A DNA stretch of 64,000 nucleotides, taken from assembly GCA_965644295.1 (NCBI GenBank), contig CBFFRP010000442.1, positions 1-64,000 of the forward strand, read 5' to 3'. Made by a program: the position numbers and the translations under genes. The stretch is from Paraphysomonas bandaiensis. Lineage: Eukaryota; Chrysophyceae. Below, piece by piece: positions 1 through 10,395 of this stretch. The notes beneath the pieces were generated by a model. That model was given only the letters and a program-made list of their open reading frames with translations. It was not told the DNA's origin and made no database searches. How positions within the stretch are numbered: position 1 is the stretch's first letter; each line of letters opens with the position of its first letter.

Positions 1-181
1 AAAGTATGAAGTACTTTAGAGGAGAAAAGGTATATTATATATTAAGGACAACTGATGTAAACTTGTCAATGTGTGATGACAATGAATGGATATGCATGCA
101 TGTGACATACTATCCATTCATTCATAATACGTAGTGCGTATGTGATAGGAAAACTACGGAAGCGAAGTTTACACTTCAACT
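1..181 (-). repeat. 3' LTR of a copia-like LTR retroelement (cut by window edge)
   Basis: This stretch is identical, base for base, to 2508-2688. The element reads on the minus strand, so this is its 3' LTR. Directly inside it (182-192) the minus strand carries a G/A run (TAGGGGGAGAG), a good polypurine tract. The full LTR seen at the other end begins AGTTGAAG and ends CTTTAACT, so its termini are short imperfect inverted repeats rather than the usual TG/CA. About 4 bp of this copy lie outside the window. Confidence 0.85.
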
Positions 182-2503
182 CTCCCCCTAAAACTAAGCG
201 TACGTATGTAATGAACAACATGAAAACTAGGTACTAAGCTAGATACTGAAAATAGAATAGATACTGAAAATAGATACTGAAAACCCGAAAAGAAAACCAT
301 GATGGTATAATGGATGCATGGGAAAACAAAAGGGAAAGTATCCAATAATAGAATATATATACCATAACTATAAGATATAGTGTGTGCAGAGGACCAGATG
401 GGGCATACCATCTACGAGTCATACACTCCCACTAATATAATATATAGGTAATGACATATGTATATATAATATATGTATATATATATATACTGATATTATG
501 AACACAACGGTCATCGTATCGTAGAACCACTATAGTTCTGAAGAAGTCAAACACAAACTTCAAAGCAAATCAATCCACGCTATAGCAAGACACGAAGTTC
601 ATACGCAGTAGATGAAGGATTGAATCGAATATATTATGCTTTTAATATTGCCTGAAATGGTTAGACAAACAAAATATATAGAATAATATCATAGATACCG
701 TTTTAATTTAATGCTCATATCGTAAGTATGATACATCAGAATATAAGATAGATAATGCATAACAGGTGAATCTTAATGATTATAATCAATATAGTATTGT
801 ATACCTGTCACCTTGAAATGCTTGAAAATCATGAACAGCATAATATGGAAATGCTTTCTGTTGAATGTCTACATGATGACAACAATGAAAGAACAGATGA
901 AACATATTAAATCACTGGACTATAGGACCAGGTAAAATACAAACGCTGAACTGATGATTGCATATATCGCATGAAAGTGCGCAATGCAGATTAAGATAAT
1001 CAGTGCCTCTATAATAGTAGGGCAGCAGAGTTAAAACTCTGATTGTGAGGCTGTTCTACCTGTGGAACAAAGCCAGCACTATTCCATACTAGTGGAAATA
1101 AAAGAGATATATATGCCTGCCTTTTATAATGATAAGGGGCTAAAATATGATATGCCTGCCATAAATAGGGGGCAATAAACTATACTCTTTCCTGGGGCTG
1201 TTGCGATGATGTTTCCGTCGTATTGAAGGAACGACCTTCAGTCTGAGGGGTCATATCGAAAGCCGGCTGTAACGCGATTTCTGAGGTAGCTGGCTCGTTG
1301 GCTGCTCCAACAGATTTCTCGTCATGCACAATAACATCGGGTTCGGAACTAGGTTTAGAGGGGTCATTCCCGTCGGTATCATCCTCGTGGTTAAGTTCAT
1401 CGTCGGATTTATCATAAATCCGCTCCCGTGCTTGGAAAGGTAAAAGAATGCTGAATGAATTGAACATCCGTAGTATCTAGAACCATATAACTATACATGT
1501 CCTGAGATATCACAATATTGGGAGGGGATACTGCTCTCAACCATAATATATACTGGACGGAAGAGATCAGCACTCAATAATTCATCAGATAGATAAATAT
1601 AAAGACATAAGTCCTGATTGAAGTGCTCTACTGTAAGCCGATATACATGATACGCCAAACAGAGCAACAACAAATGGTGTATAACCATTATATCTGATAC
1701 ATCACCAGAGAAAGAAGCAGACGAAGATAATAATCCATATAATATATATATGCTGCTGATGAACAGAGCAACATCCTCTGGGAACACATATTGGAATACA
1801 AGCTGGTGCATAGTGAAACCCTTGTGGATAAGATAAAGCAATCATCATCGTCGAACTCTTTATAAATAACTACTCTATTTGAATAAAGAGAAGAGAATCC
1901 ATGCTCTCAAACACATCTGCTGTGCGAGGCTAACATATGACTCATATGTGATCTCTTTCTGCAGGGTTGACTCCCTGAGAAGGCGAATAGTAGTCATCGA
2001 AAGAATATTCACAGCCATCAACATGAAGTCTAACCACTCCTGGTGTATCACCGGACAAAGCGTCTCAAGGTGTCAAAATCAGCACACATGGTGGAGACAA
2101 GTCATCAAAATCAGACTGGCTGGAATGGACATGTGCATTAGTATATACACTGTCATCTCCTTAAAGTCATATAATAAACACTGCAGGAGCTCAAACAAGG
2201 AACAGACAGACTGTCGATTTGTTTTCAGTGCCCAAAAAAATGCATATTCTTCAGAAATATTCTCTTAAAAAAAACGATTTTCCGAGTTTTAACAAAAAAG
2301 GTACATATTTTCCGGAAATTGATTCCAAAACCCCCGGATTTTCGAGTTTTCGAGAAACAGCAGAGTTCAAAGGAAGCACATCGTGTATTTCGGGTGTGTA
2401 CAGATGACAGGCTTGTTTCATATGTTGATGCCGTCATTCCACCAGTGATGTGGAGGCGAACAAACAATTAAATAAGGTTGGTTATCGTAACCATCTGCTA
2501 CCA
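182..2503 (-). mobile_element. Internal region of short, probably non-autonomous LTR retroelement
   Basis: Only about 2.3 kb separates the two LTRs, too short for a full gag-pol. Just inside the 5' LTR the minus strand reads TGGTAGCAGATGG (rc of 2491-2503), which matches the type of primer binding site copia elements use for initiator tRNA-Met. No intact protease, integrase or reverse transcriptase is visible. One 95-codon ORF (1180-1467) resembles the acidic linker between integrase and reverse transcriptase in copia polyproteins. A pair of similar segments of about 50 bp lies at about 2246-2296 and 2303-2355. Identical LTRs mean recent insertion, so the element was probably mobilised by an autonomous relative. 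Confidence 0.7.
1180..1467 (-). CDS. Small acidic ORF inside LTR element (copia linker-like)
   Basis: The ORF has 95 codons with an ATG start at 1467. It is rich in Asp, Glu, Ser and Pro (EPDVIVHDEK, TPQTEGR) and starts with a hydrophobic run followed by QARERIYDKSDDE. This composition is typical of the variable linker after copia integrase, but no catalytic motif is present. It could be a residual piece of pol or a non-coding open frame. Confidence 0.35.
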   Translation of the reverse strand: MFNSFSILLPFQARERIYDKSDDELNHEDDTDGNDPSKPSSEPDVIVHDEKSVGAANEPATSEIALQPAFDMTPQTEGRSFNTTETSSQQPQERV

Positions 2504-2688
2504 AGTTAAAGTATGAAGTACTTTAGAGGAGAAAAGGTATATTATATATTAAGGACAACTGATGTAAACTTGTCAATGTGTGATGACAATGAATGGATAT
2601 GCATGCATGTGACATACTATCCATTCATTCATAATACGTAGTGCGTATGTGATAGGAAAACTACGGAAGCGAAGTTTACACTTCAACT
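2504..2688 (-). repeat. 5' LTR of copia-like LTR retroelement
   Basis: This is a 185-bp LTR identical to 1-181 over the shared length. The minus-strand ends read AGTTGAAG and CTTTAACT. The primer binding site follows it on the internal side (2491-2503), and AT-rich sequence unrelated to the element begins at 2689. The element probably inserted next to or into the AT-rich viral-like island. Confidence 0.85.
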
Positions 2689-2879
2689 AATTTAAAAAAA
2701 TTAAAACAGTAAAAGGAATTTTTTAAAACTATTTTGTTTATTGTTTGTTGCGTGTGTGTATTCAACTATTTATTAACCTTCATCTGCTTTTTCTTTTTGA
2801 CATCTTTCATGGCCTTTTTAAAATTATCTCTTTAAACCATTTTGCTTTTTAATAATTTTTTAATTGGTAATAACGTAAA

Positions 2880-3090
2880 AATTATTTTGAATAGAATAAA
2901 TTATTTTGATAAATTATTTTGATAAATTATTTTGAAAAAATATTTTGAATAGAATAAATTATTTTGAATAAATATTTTTGATAAATTATTTTGAAAAAAT
3001 ATTTTGAATAGAATAAATTATTTTGAAAAAATATTTTGAATAGAATAAATTATTTTGATAAATTATTTTGAAAAAATATTTTGAATAGAA
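2880..3090. repeat. AT-rich short tandem repeat (TATTTTGAATAGAATAAAT-type)
   Basis: Units such as AAATTATTTTGATAAATT and ATATTTTGAATAGAATAA alternate many times with small length changes. This looks like a minisatellite at the left edge of the AT-rich island. The 190 bp before it (2689-2880) hold only AT-rich sequence. On the minus strand that stretch includes a short Lys-rich open frame ending near 2775 (KKAMKDVKKKK), possibly a decayed small basic ORF. Confidence 0.7.
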
Positions 3091-3335
3091 ACTGGCATTA
3101 TGGCACTGGCTTTTTATAACATAAACTATATAATAAATTTTACATCATCACGATCATCATCATCACCACCATCATCATCACCATCATCAACACCATCACC
3201 ATTACTACACCATTACAACTCTGGCATTTTGGCACTGGCTTTTTATAACATAAACTATATAATAAATTTTATTTTATAACTTTTTCTAATTTTCATAAAA
3301 GCCAAAATGCCAGAAAGCCAAAATGCCAAAACTAT
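3088..3335. repeat. Duplicated 'GGCACTGGCTTTTTATAAC' segments around an ATC/ACC triplet tract
   Basis: A segment of about 50 bp beginning CTGGCATT and running through TATAACATAAACTATATAATAAA occurs at about 3090-3142 and again at 3222-3270. Between the copies is an imperfect CAT/CAC trinucleotide tract (3144-3215). A short inverted version, GCCAAAATGCCAGAAAGCC, follows at 3301-3319. No gene is seen between 2690 and 3390. Confidence 0.7.
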
Positions 3336-3570
3336 ATTTTTATTTTATTATAAGATAATTATTTAATATTATATAAAGTAATTAATTTTTATTTAAAGTA
3401 TAGTATTATTAATATTATTATATAAGATAATTATTATATTTAAAGATAGAGTGAAAAGGAAAGAGTAATAAAACGAAGTTTTATTACGATACGAGAGCCC
3501 TTCTGGCTCAGGAAGAATGCCTAAGCGGCTTAGAGCGACCCCTCGGCCCTTCGTCCTCTCTGTGTGTGTT

Positions 3571-3655
3571 GCTCTCAAAGCTTTATTAATCAGTTTGTTT
3601 ACTTGGGCTTGATTCTTCGGCATATATAATAAGTGTATATATTTTTTTACAGGAT
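3571..3655 (-). pseudogene. Truncated duplicate of the 57-aa basic protein gene start
   Basis: This segment is about 85% similar to 5459-5540. It contains the same start region (MPKNQAQVNK, ATG at 3623) and the same upstream TATA-rich sequence (GTATATATT). After about 22 codons the similarity stops at a CTCTCTGTGTGTG tract (3555-3570) and the frame runs into unrelated sequence. It is therefore a broken copy, and it abuts the left long direct repeat with no copy of the neighbouring small gene between them. Confidence 0.7.
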
Positions 3656-3657
3656 AA

Positions 3658-4180
3658 TAGGGAGTGAAATACGGCATGTCTATATATAGTGTTAAACAGG
3701 TCTGTTGTTCCGTCTATCTGTTGTAATTGTTCGGTGTTTAAGTCAGGGTTGGTATATCGTTTGGTTAATAGGGTCGGTTGATCGTTTGGTTGATAGGGTC
3801 GGTTGATCGCTGGGGTTAATATGTATAGTATTATTTTATTTTGATTGCATTTTTTTTGACATTTTTGTTGAAAATATTTATTTCTGATATTTATTTTTTA
3901 GAAAAAAGTTTTTTTTAAAGAAAAATGTTGTAAAAAATGTAGTGTATACTGTTGCAAAATTTGTGAAAATAAGATTTTTTTTGCATTTTTTATTGTGAAA
4001 GGTGACACGACATTTTTTATGTAAAAAAGTGTATAAAAAAATGTAATGTATAATATTGGAAGCACTTGTACGTGATACACAGCGATACCATAGGGGTAAG
4101 GGTCAGTATAAATTAATAGTTTTTATGGTCACGGTTAACACGGCTAGGGTCGAAGACCCCCCCCCCTCTCTCTGTGTGTG
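3658..4180. repeat. Left copy of ~500-bp direct repeat flanking viral-like genes
   Basis: This repeat is highly similar to 6012-6510. Both begin at GGGAGT(G/A)AAATACGGC. Both carry GTTGTTCCGTCTATC and a T-rich middle. Both end GGTCGAAGACCCCC followed by a C run and CTCTCTCTGTGTGTG. The middle (about 3840-4030) has diverged with small indels, while both ends are almost identical. It resembles a terminal or inter-unit repeat of a small viral or mobile genome. No intact gene is seen in it. Confidence 0.85.
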
Positions 4181-4711
4181 TGATTGCATGGCTATAATAT
4201 CAGTTTGTATATCAGATATATCAGCCGCGTTGCCATTTATAGCATTGGCATTTACACTTATATCAGATTGCATGGCTATAATATCAGTTTGTATATCAGA
4301 TATATCAGATTGCAAGGCTGCGATATCATTAGTATTAATCAATATATCAGCCGTGTTGTTACTTACATCAGTATATATGGCTAATATATCGCTTTCAATC
4401 GCCAATATATCGCCCTCTATATTTGCTATATCATTATCATTATTCGTTATCTGTGTTTGAATATTATCACTTACATTATTCAAATAGCTTAATTCTATGT
4501 CTGATATCTGCACGCCATCAGTATATATATAGGCCCCTGAGTTCATAATTATGTCTGTGTCTATGGTTATGTTGTTGGTCTCTATGTTCTGTAAGTATAT
4601 GTTATTAGCGTTCAGGTTGTCTGCTGATAGCTCGCCAGTATACAGCTCGTCTAAATCTAGGCTCTTCAGTCCGTTTATAGTGGAATACTGTACGGTATTT
4701 ATTTGGTTCAT
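4103..4711 (-). CDS. Virus-like fibre/stalk protein with repeated coiled segments (3' end replaced)
   Basis: The 202-codon ORF has an ATG at 4711. The N-terminal part (residues 1-90) has motifs of viral fibre or tail-like proteins: a short head, then IYTDGVQIS and a (E)LSYLNNVSDNIQTQI-type segment, which is common in structural proteins of phages and protist dsDNA viruses. From about residue 85 Ile/Asp-rich repeats follow (DIANIEGDILAIESDILAIY; DISDIQTDIIAMQS occurs twice), suited to a trimeric coiled stalk. The last 25 or so codons lie inside the direct repeat (before 4180) and read through a GT/GA tract, so the natural C-terminus is lost. Its role as a fibre is inferred from sequence style. 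Confidence 0.55.
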   Translation of the reverse strand: MNQINTVQYSTINGLKSLDLDELYTGELSADNLNANNIYLQNIETNNITIDTDIIMNSGAYIYTDGVQISDIELSYLNNVSDNIQTQITNNDNDIANIEGDILAIESDILAIYTDVSNNTADILINTNDIAALQSDISDIQTDIIAMQSDISVNANAINGNAADISDIQTDIIAMQSHTQREGGGSSTLAVLTVTIKTINLY

Positions 4712-4816
4712 TATATATTATGGTACATATTTTTTTGCTTGATAAAATAAGTACATTGTACTACATTGTACAGATAAGTTATACAGTGTGATATAGACAC
4801 TGTATAAATAAAAAAA

Positions 4817-5294
4817 TAGGTTTATATTGTCCAGTGCGTAAAATCATTATGATTTACCATATTTTCTTTAAATGGTTCACCGTTTATATCATATAATCTG
4901 AATCGTATTTTTTTCGGACTACAACTATTATCAAAACCTTAAACCTGTTGTTTTTATTTTTACATGGCGGTAAAGCCCCGCTCCCATCAGAATACATGCA
5001 ACATAATAAAAAATGGTCTGATCCTTCGGCTAAATTATCCGCATACAAACCCATTTTTTTAAAATCAGCCCTACGAAAACTCATTTTTTCATCATCATCC
5101 TGAGGAATTGCAGATATATTCAAAGTTTCAATATTCATACAAAACCCGATGCATTCAACTTCATAATAATCACAATCATCACAAGACAGAACTGGTAAAA
5201 TTAATGTACAATCGTGAGCGCTTTCATTCATAGCATTTATAGACGTAAAATTATAAATAAAACTTTGGTTTCTGGGGAAATCCATCATAAACAT
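4817..5294 (-). pseudogene. Small virus-like protein A, frameshifted, paralogue of protein B
   Basis: The ATG lies at 5294 or 5288. The reading frame stays open to 4884, but its last 12 or so codons do not match protein B. From about 4920 down to 4817 a different frame carries the match to the C-terminal part of protein B (KK(I/V)RFRLYD). A single-base change near 4910-4920, next to a T run, therefore breaks the gene. The shared N-terminal half has an F-x-Y-N-x-TS start, a C-D-Y-(Y/F) motif and then EC-x-x-F-x-MN. It has no recognised domain. By size and order it could be a minor capsid or DNA-packing protein of the island, but this is a guess. Confidence 0.5.
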
Positions 5295-5329
5295 TATATA
5301 ATATATGTTATATAATAATTTAAAATTAA

Positions 5330-5503
5330 TTAAAGCTTTTTCTTAATTCTCTTTTTCACTGATGTAGCCTTTTTGTTTATCTTCTTGGCTACTTCTTTCC
5401 GCTTGTTCTCTGCGTGCTTTGTTACGTCTTGTTTAGCTTTGTTTACTGATGCTCTAAGAGCTTTGTTAATCATTTTGTTAACTTGTGCTTGATTCTTCGG
5501 CAT
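5330..5503 (-). CDS. 57-aa highly basic protein (virus-like island)
   Basis: The ORF runs from an ATG at 5503 to a TAA at 5330. It starts MPKNQAQVNKMINKALRAS and ends in a Lys/Arg-rich helix (VKKRIKKKL). About 40% of residues are Lys or Arg, with almost no aromatic residues. This fits a small DNA- or RNA-binding or condensing peptide, as found in compact viral genomes. A broken duplicate of its start lies at 3571-3655. The sequence before the ATG is TATA-rich (ATATATAATAAGTGTATATA), a likely promoter for it. Confidence 0.55.
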   Translation of the reverse strand: MPKNQAQVNKMINKALRASVNKAKQDVTKHAENKRKEVAKKINKKATSVKKRIKKKL

Positions 5504-5544
5504 ATATAATAAGTGTATATATTATTTTTCAGGCATCATATTAT

Positions 5545-5979
5545 TTATTCATCGTTAAAATTATAGATTGGTGTGAATTTAATCGTTAAATCCCATTGTA
5601 TTTGTTTACCTTTTTTCGCTATGTTTTTTAAAGGTTTATATTTCAAGTCATATAATCTAAAGCGTACTTTTTTCGGTTTGTTTTCAATTATGAAGCCTTC
5701 TTTTTCTGTGTTTGGTGATCCGCCTTTTCTATCAAATACTACTAAAGGACACTGATTTTTTAAAAGTCCTTGTCTTTTTTCAGGTATGGCTAAATTATCA
5801 GCAACCAATATTACATATTCTGTTTTATCTAATTTCTTTACAGCGTCATAATTCATATAAAAATTAGTGCATTCGGCTTTAAAATAATCACAATCAGAAG
5901 GGATATATAAATATATGGTACTGTCCTCAGGATTATCTGAAGATGTAATATTATAAGTAAACGGTTTTAATGACATCAT
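5545..5979 (-). CDS. Small virus-like protein B (144 aa)
   Basis: The intact ORF starts with two Met codons (5979 and 5976). It shares with protein A the order FxYNxTS, CDYFKAECTNFYMN, VADNLA, then KKVRFRLYDLK and a beta-rich tail ending FNDE. Predicted content is mostly beta strands. No known family is recognised. The conserved pair suggests a jelly-roll-like or other structural protein from a small DNA virus, though this rests only on context: the fibre-like ORF, the basic peptide and flanking repeats. It lies between the basic peptide gene and the right direct repeat. Confidence 0.5.
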   Translation of the reverse strand: MMSLKPFTYNITSSDNPEDSTIYLYIPSDCDYFKAECTNFYMNYDAVKKLDKTEYVILVADNLAIPEKRQGLLKNQCPLVVFDRKGGSPNTEKEGFIIENKPKKVRFRLYDLKYKPLKNIAKKGKQIQWDLTIKFTPIYNFNDE

Positions 5980-6011
5980 TATAATATAACTATATTATTA
6001 TATATGTAAAA

Positions 6012-6510
6012 CAGGGAGTAAAATACGGCATGTCTATATATAGTGTTAAACAGGTCTGTTGTTCCGTCTATCTGTTGTAATTGTTCGGTGTTTAAGTCAG
6101 GGTTGGTCTATCGTTTGGTTAATAGGGTCGGTTGATCGCTGGGGTTAATATGTATAGTATTATTTTATTTTGATTGCATTTTTTTTGACACTTTTTTTTG
6201 AAATATATTATATACAAACTTTTTTTGTTAAAAAATATTTTTTTTAATAAAAAATGTTGTAAAAAATGTAGGGTATACTGTTGCAATATTTACTATAATA
6301 ACATTTTTTATTACATTTTTTATTGTGAATAGGTAAACAGCATTTTTTATGTAAAAAAGTGTATAAAAAAATGTAATGTATAATATTGGAAGCACTTGTA
6401 CGTGATACACAGCGATACCATAGGGGTAAGGGTCAGTATAAATTAATAGTTTTCATGGTCACGGTTAACACGGCTAGGGTCGAAGACCCCCCCCCCTCTC
6501 TCTGTGTGTG
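6012..6510. repeat. Right copy of ~500-bp direct repeat of the viral-like island
   Basis: This matches 3658-4180 at both ends and ends at the same CTCTCTCTGTGTGTG tract. Beyond it (6511 on) is ordinary flank of the OPT gene, whose stop codon is only about 85 bp away. The offset between the two repeats is 2,354 bp. The offset between the two copies of the basic-peptide start is 1,880 bp. The difference of about 474 bp equals protein B and its flank, which is missing beside the left repeat. Confidence 0.85.
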
Positions 6511-6595
6511 TTAGATTGTGAAGAAAACAGCTATGAAATAGCTACGTAAGCTTAATCTATTAGCCTGGTCTAGTAGATGTATACCTACTAAGTAG

Positions 6596-9500
6596 TTAAT
6601 GATGATGAATCGGTGAGCGGGAAAATGTGCTAGCATTTCCATTGGTACGACTTCCGTTCGTCATTGCAGCGTCATCGAAGTTTTCTCTTGTGTAAGCGCC
6701 CATGTGGTCCGATTCGTTTAGAGTCAATGTAGGTTTGTCACTTGGAGTACTTGATCCCCAATACATCGCATATAAAATGCCTATGTACACAAATATGCTG
6801 GTGTACCACACCGGCTACAATACAATAGTGTTAGATAACAACTAGGATAAATACTAAAGCGAGTCGAAGGTCATTAACAGCAAAAGGCATTGCACAAAAC
6901 ACAAATACCTCACGAAATATATGGAGAACATTGGCGCTTCCAGAAGCAGCAATCGGTATAGCAAGGGTGATGCCCATCAGCGCTTCGCCGGTAATAAGTC
7001 CCCCTGAACATAATATCAAACCACAAAGCAGTTCCATCGGAGTGCGAACAAAGTAATTGTATACCTGCAAACAACACTCCCTCGCTCGCTTCATTGGAAG
7101 TATCAGTATTCGTCATAAGAGAGACAAGAGCACCCGCCCTAATACCAGTATATTATCGTAAAGTAGCATATATACACCCAAATGATAAAAAGTGAGGAGT
7201 ATGTAAACAGCGTTTCAAAATAACGATAACTTGCTTTGTCAATGACGGCATATAAACATCGTTCATACGTACATTATAGGCACTCCTGTAGCCAAAGGCA
7301 AGTCTATTGCATTAAATTATTCACAGTATATAGAGAAAATGCATTGAAGAACACAGCAGATTTTAATCAGGCCGACACTTACAAAATCCAACGGCAAATC
7401 CCAACACCGGCATAGCAAACGGAATTTTATAGTGTGCAAGCATACGATCAATAGATATTACTAGAACAGCAACGGCGCCTCCTGTGGCTACCCATCCCCA
7501 TGGTAGACCCCCTAGGCGCAAGCAAAAGCGTTATAAAAAAGTTCACAAACATGGGTCGAGTATTGTGTCAGGGGCTTCTGTGTAAAAAAATTCTATTTTA
7601 CACATTCAATCACTTTATGCTGATACCTAATATGACTCCCCGGCTGACACTGTCCATCAATGACGCTTGTGGTGCAGGTAAATCCCCATCGGTCCCAAAG
7701 CCATAAGCGTCGTTGAGAAGATTCAGGATGGGTGGCATCACAACCGCTGAAGACAACACTCCCAAAATCAACATAACCTAAAAGAACTCGATGAAACAAT
7801 TCCCTAGAGAGCATCGCACCCAAAATCCAACAATATAAATACCATGAGTACTATACCAGCGATATGTACCTGTTGCTTCCACGGGGTTGCTCCTATAATA
7901 TGACCTGTTTTCAAATCCTACGTCCGCTGTAGATCAACTACGACAGTGAATACCTTATGCTTCCAATACTCACCTGCATATTATCCCCACTGATAGACCC
8001 AGCGCAGGCAATCATGGCACTCACGTATATTGTGGTTGGTGGACCTATTCCATCCGTCCCTGTATTCAAAGCAAACAAGATAAATACAAAACGTGTACAC
8101 AACAAGTTACCCTGCTATCTATCGAAACAGTACATATAATAATAACAACATGACGACATTACCGAGGTAGATTCTCAGCACGAGGGCCGTTACTAGTACC
8201 ACACAGACGGTCACGCCTGAAATGGGATTGTTGCTGCTTCCAACAAGACCAGCCATATACGCAGCGATCGCTGACGCAAAGAAGCCGAATACAACCACAA
8301 AGAAGGACAACAATATGGTGTATCCCCAATCCTTCATGAATAAGGAAACGACAATGTAAAACGGAACGATACAGAAGAATATAATGACAGCGCACAATGG
8401 CAGAGGCAAATCACGTTCAGTGCGCTTTAGGTCATCAACTCCACTGCTTGCCATTCTGAAAGCCTGTCAAAAACGGTTACCACGAAAATCATAAGTGCGA
8501 CGGCATATAACCCACACTAAAATGTGCATATAAATATCCTAGCATATATATACATATACATCATGATTGTACCTTGATTCCAGCTTCAATTCCTTTCCAG
8601 AGAGCTACTCTCAGAGATATAAGGGCGTATATGCCACCCACCAGCATAGCCCCCACTCCAAGGTACCTGATGAAGTCATATTACAACAGATCAAAAAGCA
8701 CGAGTACCGGTTTCGAATACAACAGCAGTTTCCTGTCTACAATATGTATGTAGTTGACAATTGAAGCATTCAAATGTTATGCTGACCTTGTCACCTCCTC
8801 ATAAGCAGAGTGCGCGGCAGACCCAGCGCCGCTACCATCTTGCCCCACTGTAATAATTCTACTACCTGCAGACATACATATAAAATACTTCCCCGCAAAC
8901 GGCATTAAGGGCCGATGGAAACGCATACAACCATTCAATATATAAGAAACATAAAGTAAATATGAAGATAACAAATGCCCAAAATAAAATTGTGGTATTT
9001 CAAGCCGAAGATCACCTGTGCCGATTGGAATTGCTATGAGCCAATTACTTATACCACCCAGCAGGAATACTGCAGCTATTTTCCATCCAACGATGTAACC
9101 TACCCCCACCAGAGCAGCGGATATGTTCGTTTCGAGACGAAAAACAGCGTCGTTAATTCTCCCACCAAACCCAAGTTGATTGGCTGCCAAGTTCGTGGAC
9201 TCAAGAATTTTAACAAGACCACCAACACCAGCTGCTTTGGCCACGTGTAATGCACTTGAACCACCTTCTTCGCCTGCAAGGAAATTACGATAAGAACATT
9301 ATCGTACCCAGAAAAACACACATTAAACGGTCAGACCGTTGGATGTGGAATTGAAGTATTTTCAAAAAATACAATTCGAAAATATTCCCCTACCTGCTAG
9401 AAGCACATTAGCACATGCCACACCCTCTGGGAAGGCTAGTGGTGGATCAATATCCAAAATAAGAGCCCGCCTTATCGGTATGCTGAACATAATACCAAGC

Positions 9501-10111
9501 ATTCCTGTGTGTATATTTTCATCAGCACAAAACACTGGTATCATTAGAGTCATAAATACTTCCATATATATAAGCACTACTAACAACATTTTAATATGAC
9601 CCACCTCCACACATTGCGATGATAACAGTCTCGGCATAATGGAAGGAGCTCCAGCCCTCTAGATCTCCGTCGTCATCATCACTATCATTCATGATAACCA
9701 ATGCAGGGAATGTGAATATAACACCGGCAGCAAGAGACTCGCCCGCAGAGGCAGCCGTTTGAACTAAATTATTCTCCAAAATACCTATACAACGATTAAA
9801 TTCAACGTAACGCAGATGATAAGTGCTCTATATGACTTGCCTACATCTTTACCATACACTGTCCTGAGCAGAGACATCGATATGATAGCAGCGGGTATGG
9901 ATGCAGACACTGTGAGTCCAGCAAACAGACCCAAGTATACATTAGCAGCACCAAGAAGTATAGCAAGGATGACAGATAACACAACAGCTCGTATAGTTAT
10001 CTCTTTAGGATTAGTTGAGTTGATCTCACTGCCTCGAGGATCATCACCAGCACCAGACTCCACGCTTAGAAGAGAGGTTATGGAACCCCTTGTTGCCTCG
10101 GTAGGATCCAT
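6596..10111 (-). CDS. OPT-family oligopeptide/metal-chelate transporter, about 13 exons
   Basis: The start ATG is at 10111 ([10 protein letters not shown]). Exon pieces read in order. They include [18 protein letters not shown] and [19 protein letters not shown] (to about 9841). The OPT signature [18 protein letters not shown] follows (9605-9784), then [12 protein letters not shown] and [14 protein letters not shown] (about 9394-9508). Next come [17 protein letters not shown] and a membrane segment (9016-9273), and [17 protein letters not shown] (about 8569-8672). [17 protein letters not shown] is at 8119-8464, and the last helices are at 6840-7520. The tail is hydrophilic with a His-rich end (PIHHH) and stops at 6596. 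The order matches the OPT superfamily, whose members move peptides or metal chelates with protons across the plasma or vacuolar membrane. The substrate cannot be told. The first intron best fits a GC-AG type. Confidence 0.88.
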
Positions 10112-10271
10112 GGAAGAAATATGATCCCAGGGGAAGAGTTTCAAACTGATGCGATACTCAGATCCACCGCACCCCTCTATACACAACTATATATACACAC
10201 ATCATACCATATCCTCCACATGACAACATCAGGCACATGTACCACAAAATAGATACGTACTTCCCTACCTA

Positions 10272-10363
10272 CACATACATACATACATACATACATACAT
10301 ACATACATACATACATACATACATACATACATACATACATACATACATACATACATACATACA

Positions 10364-10395
<32 letters not shown>

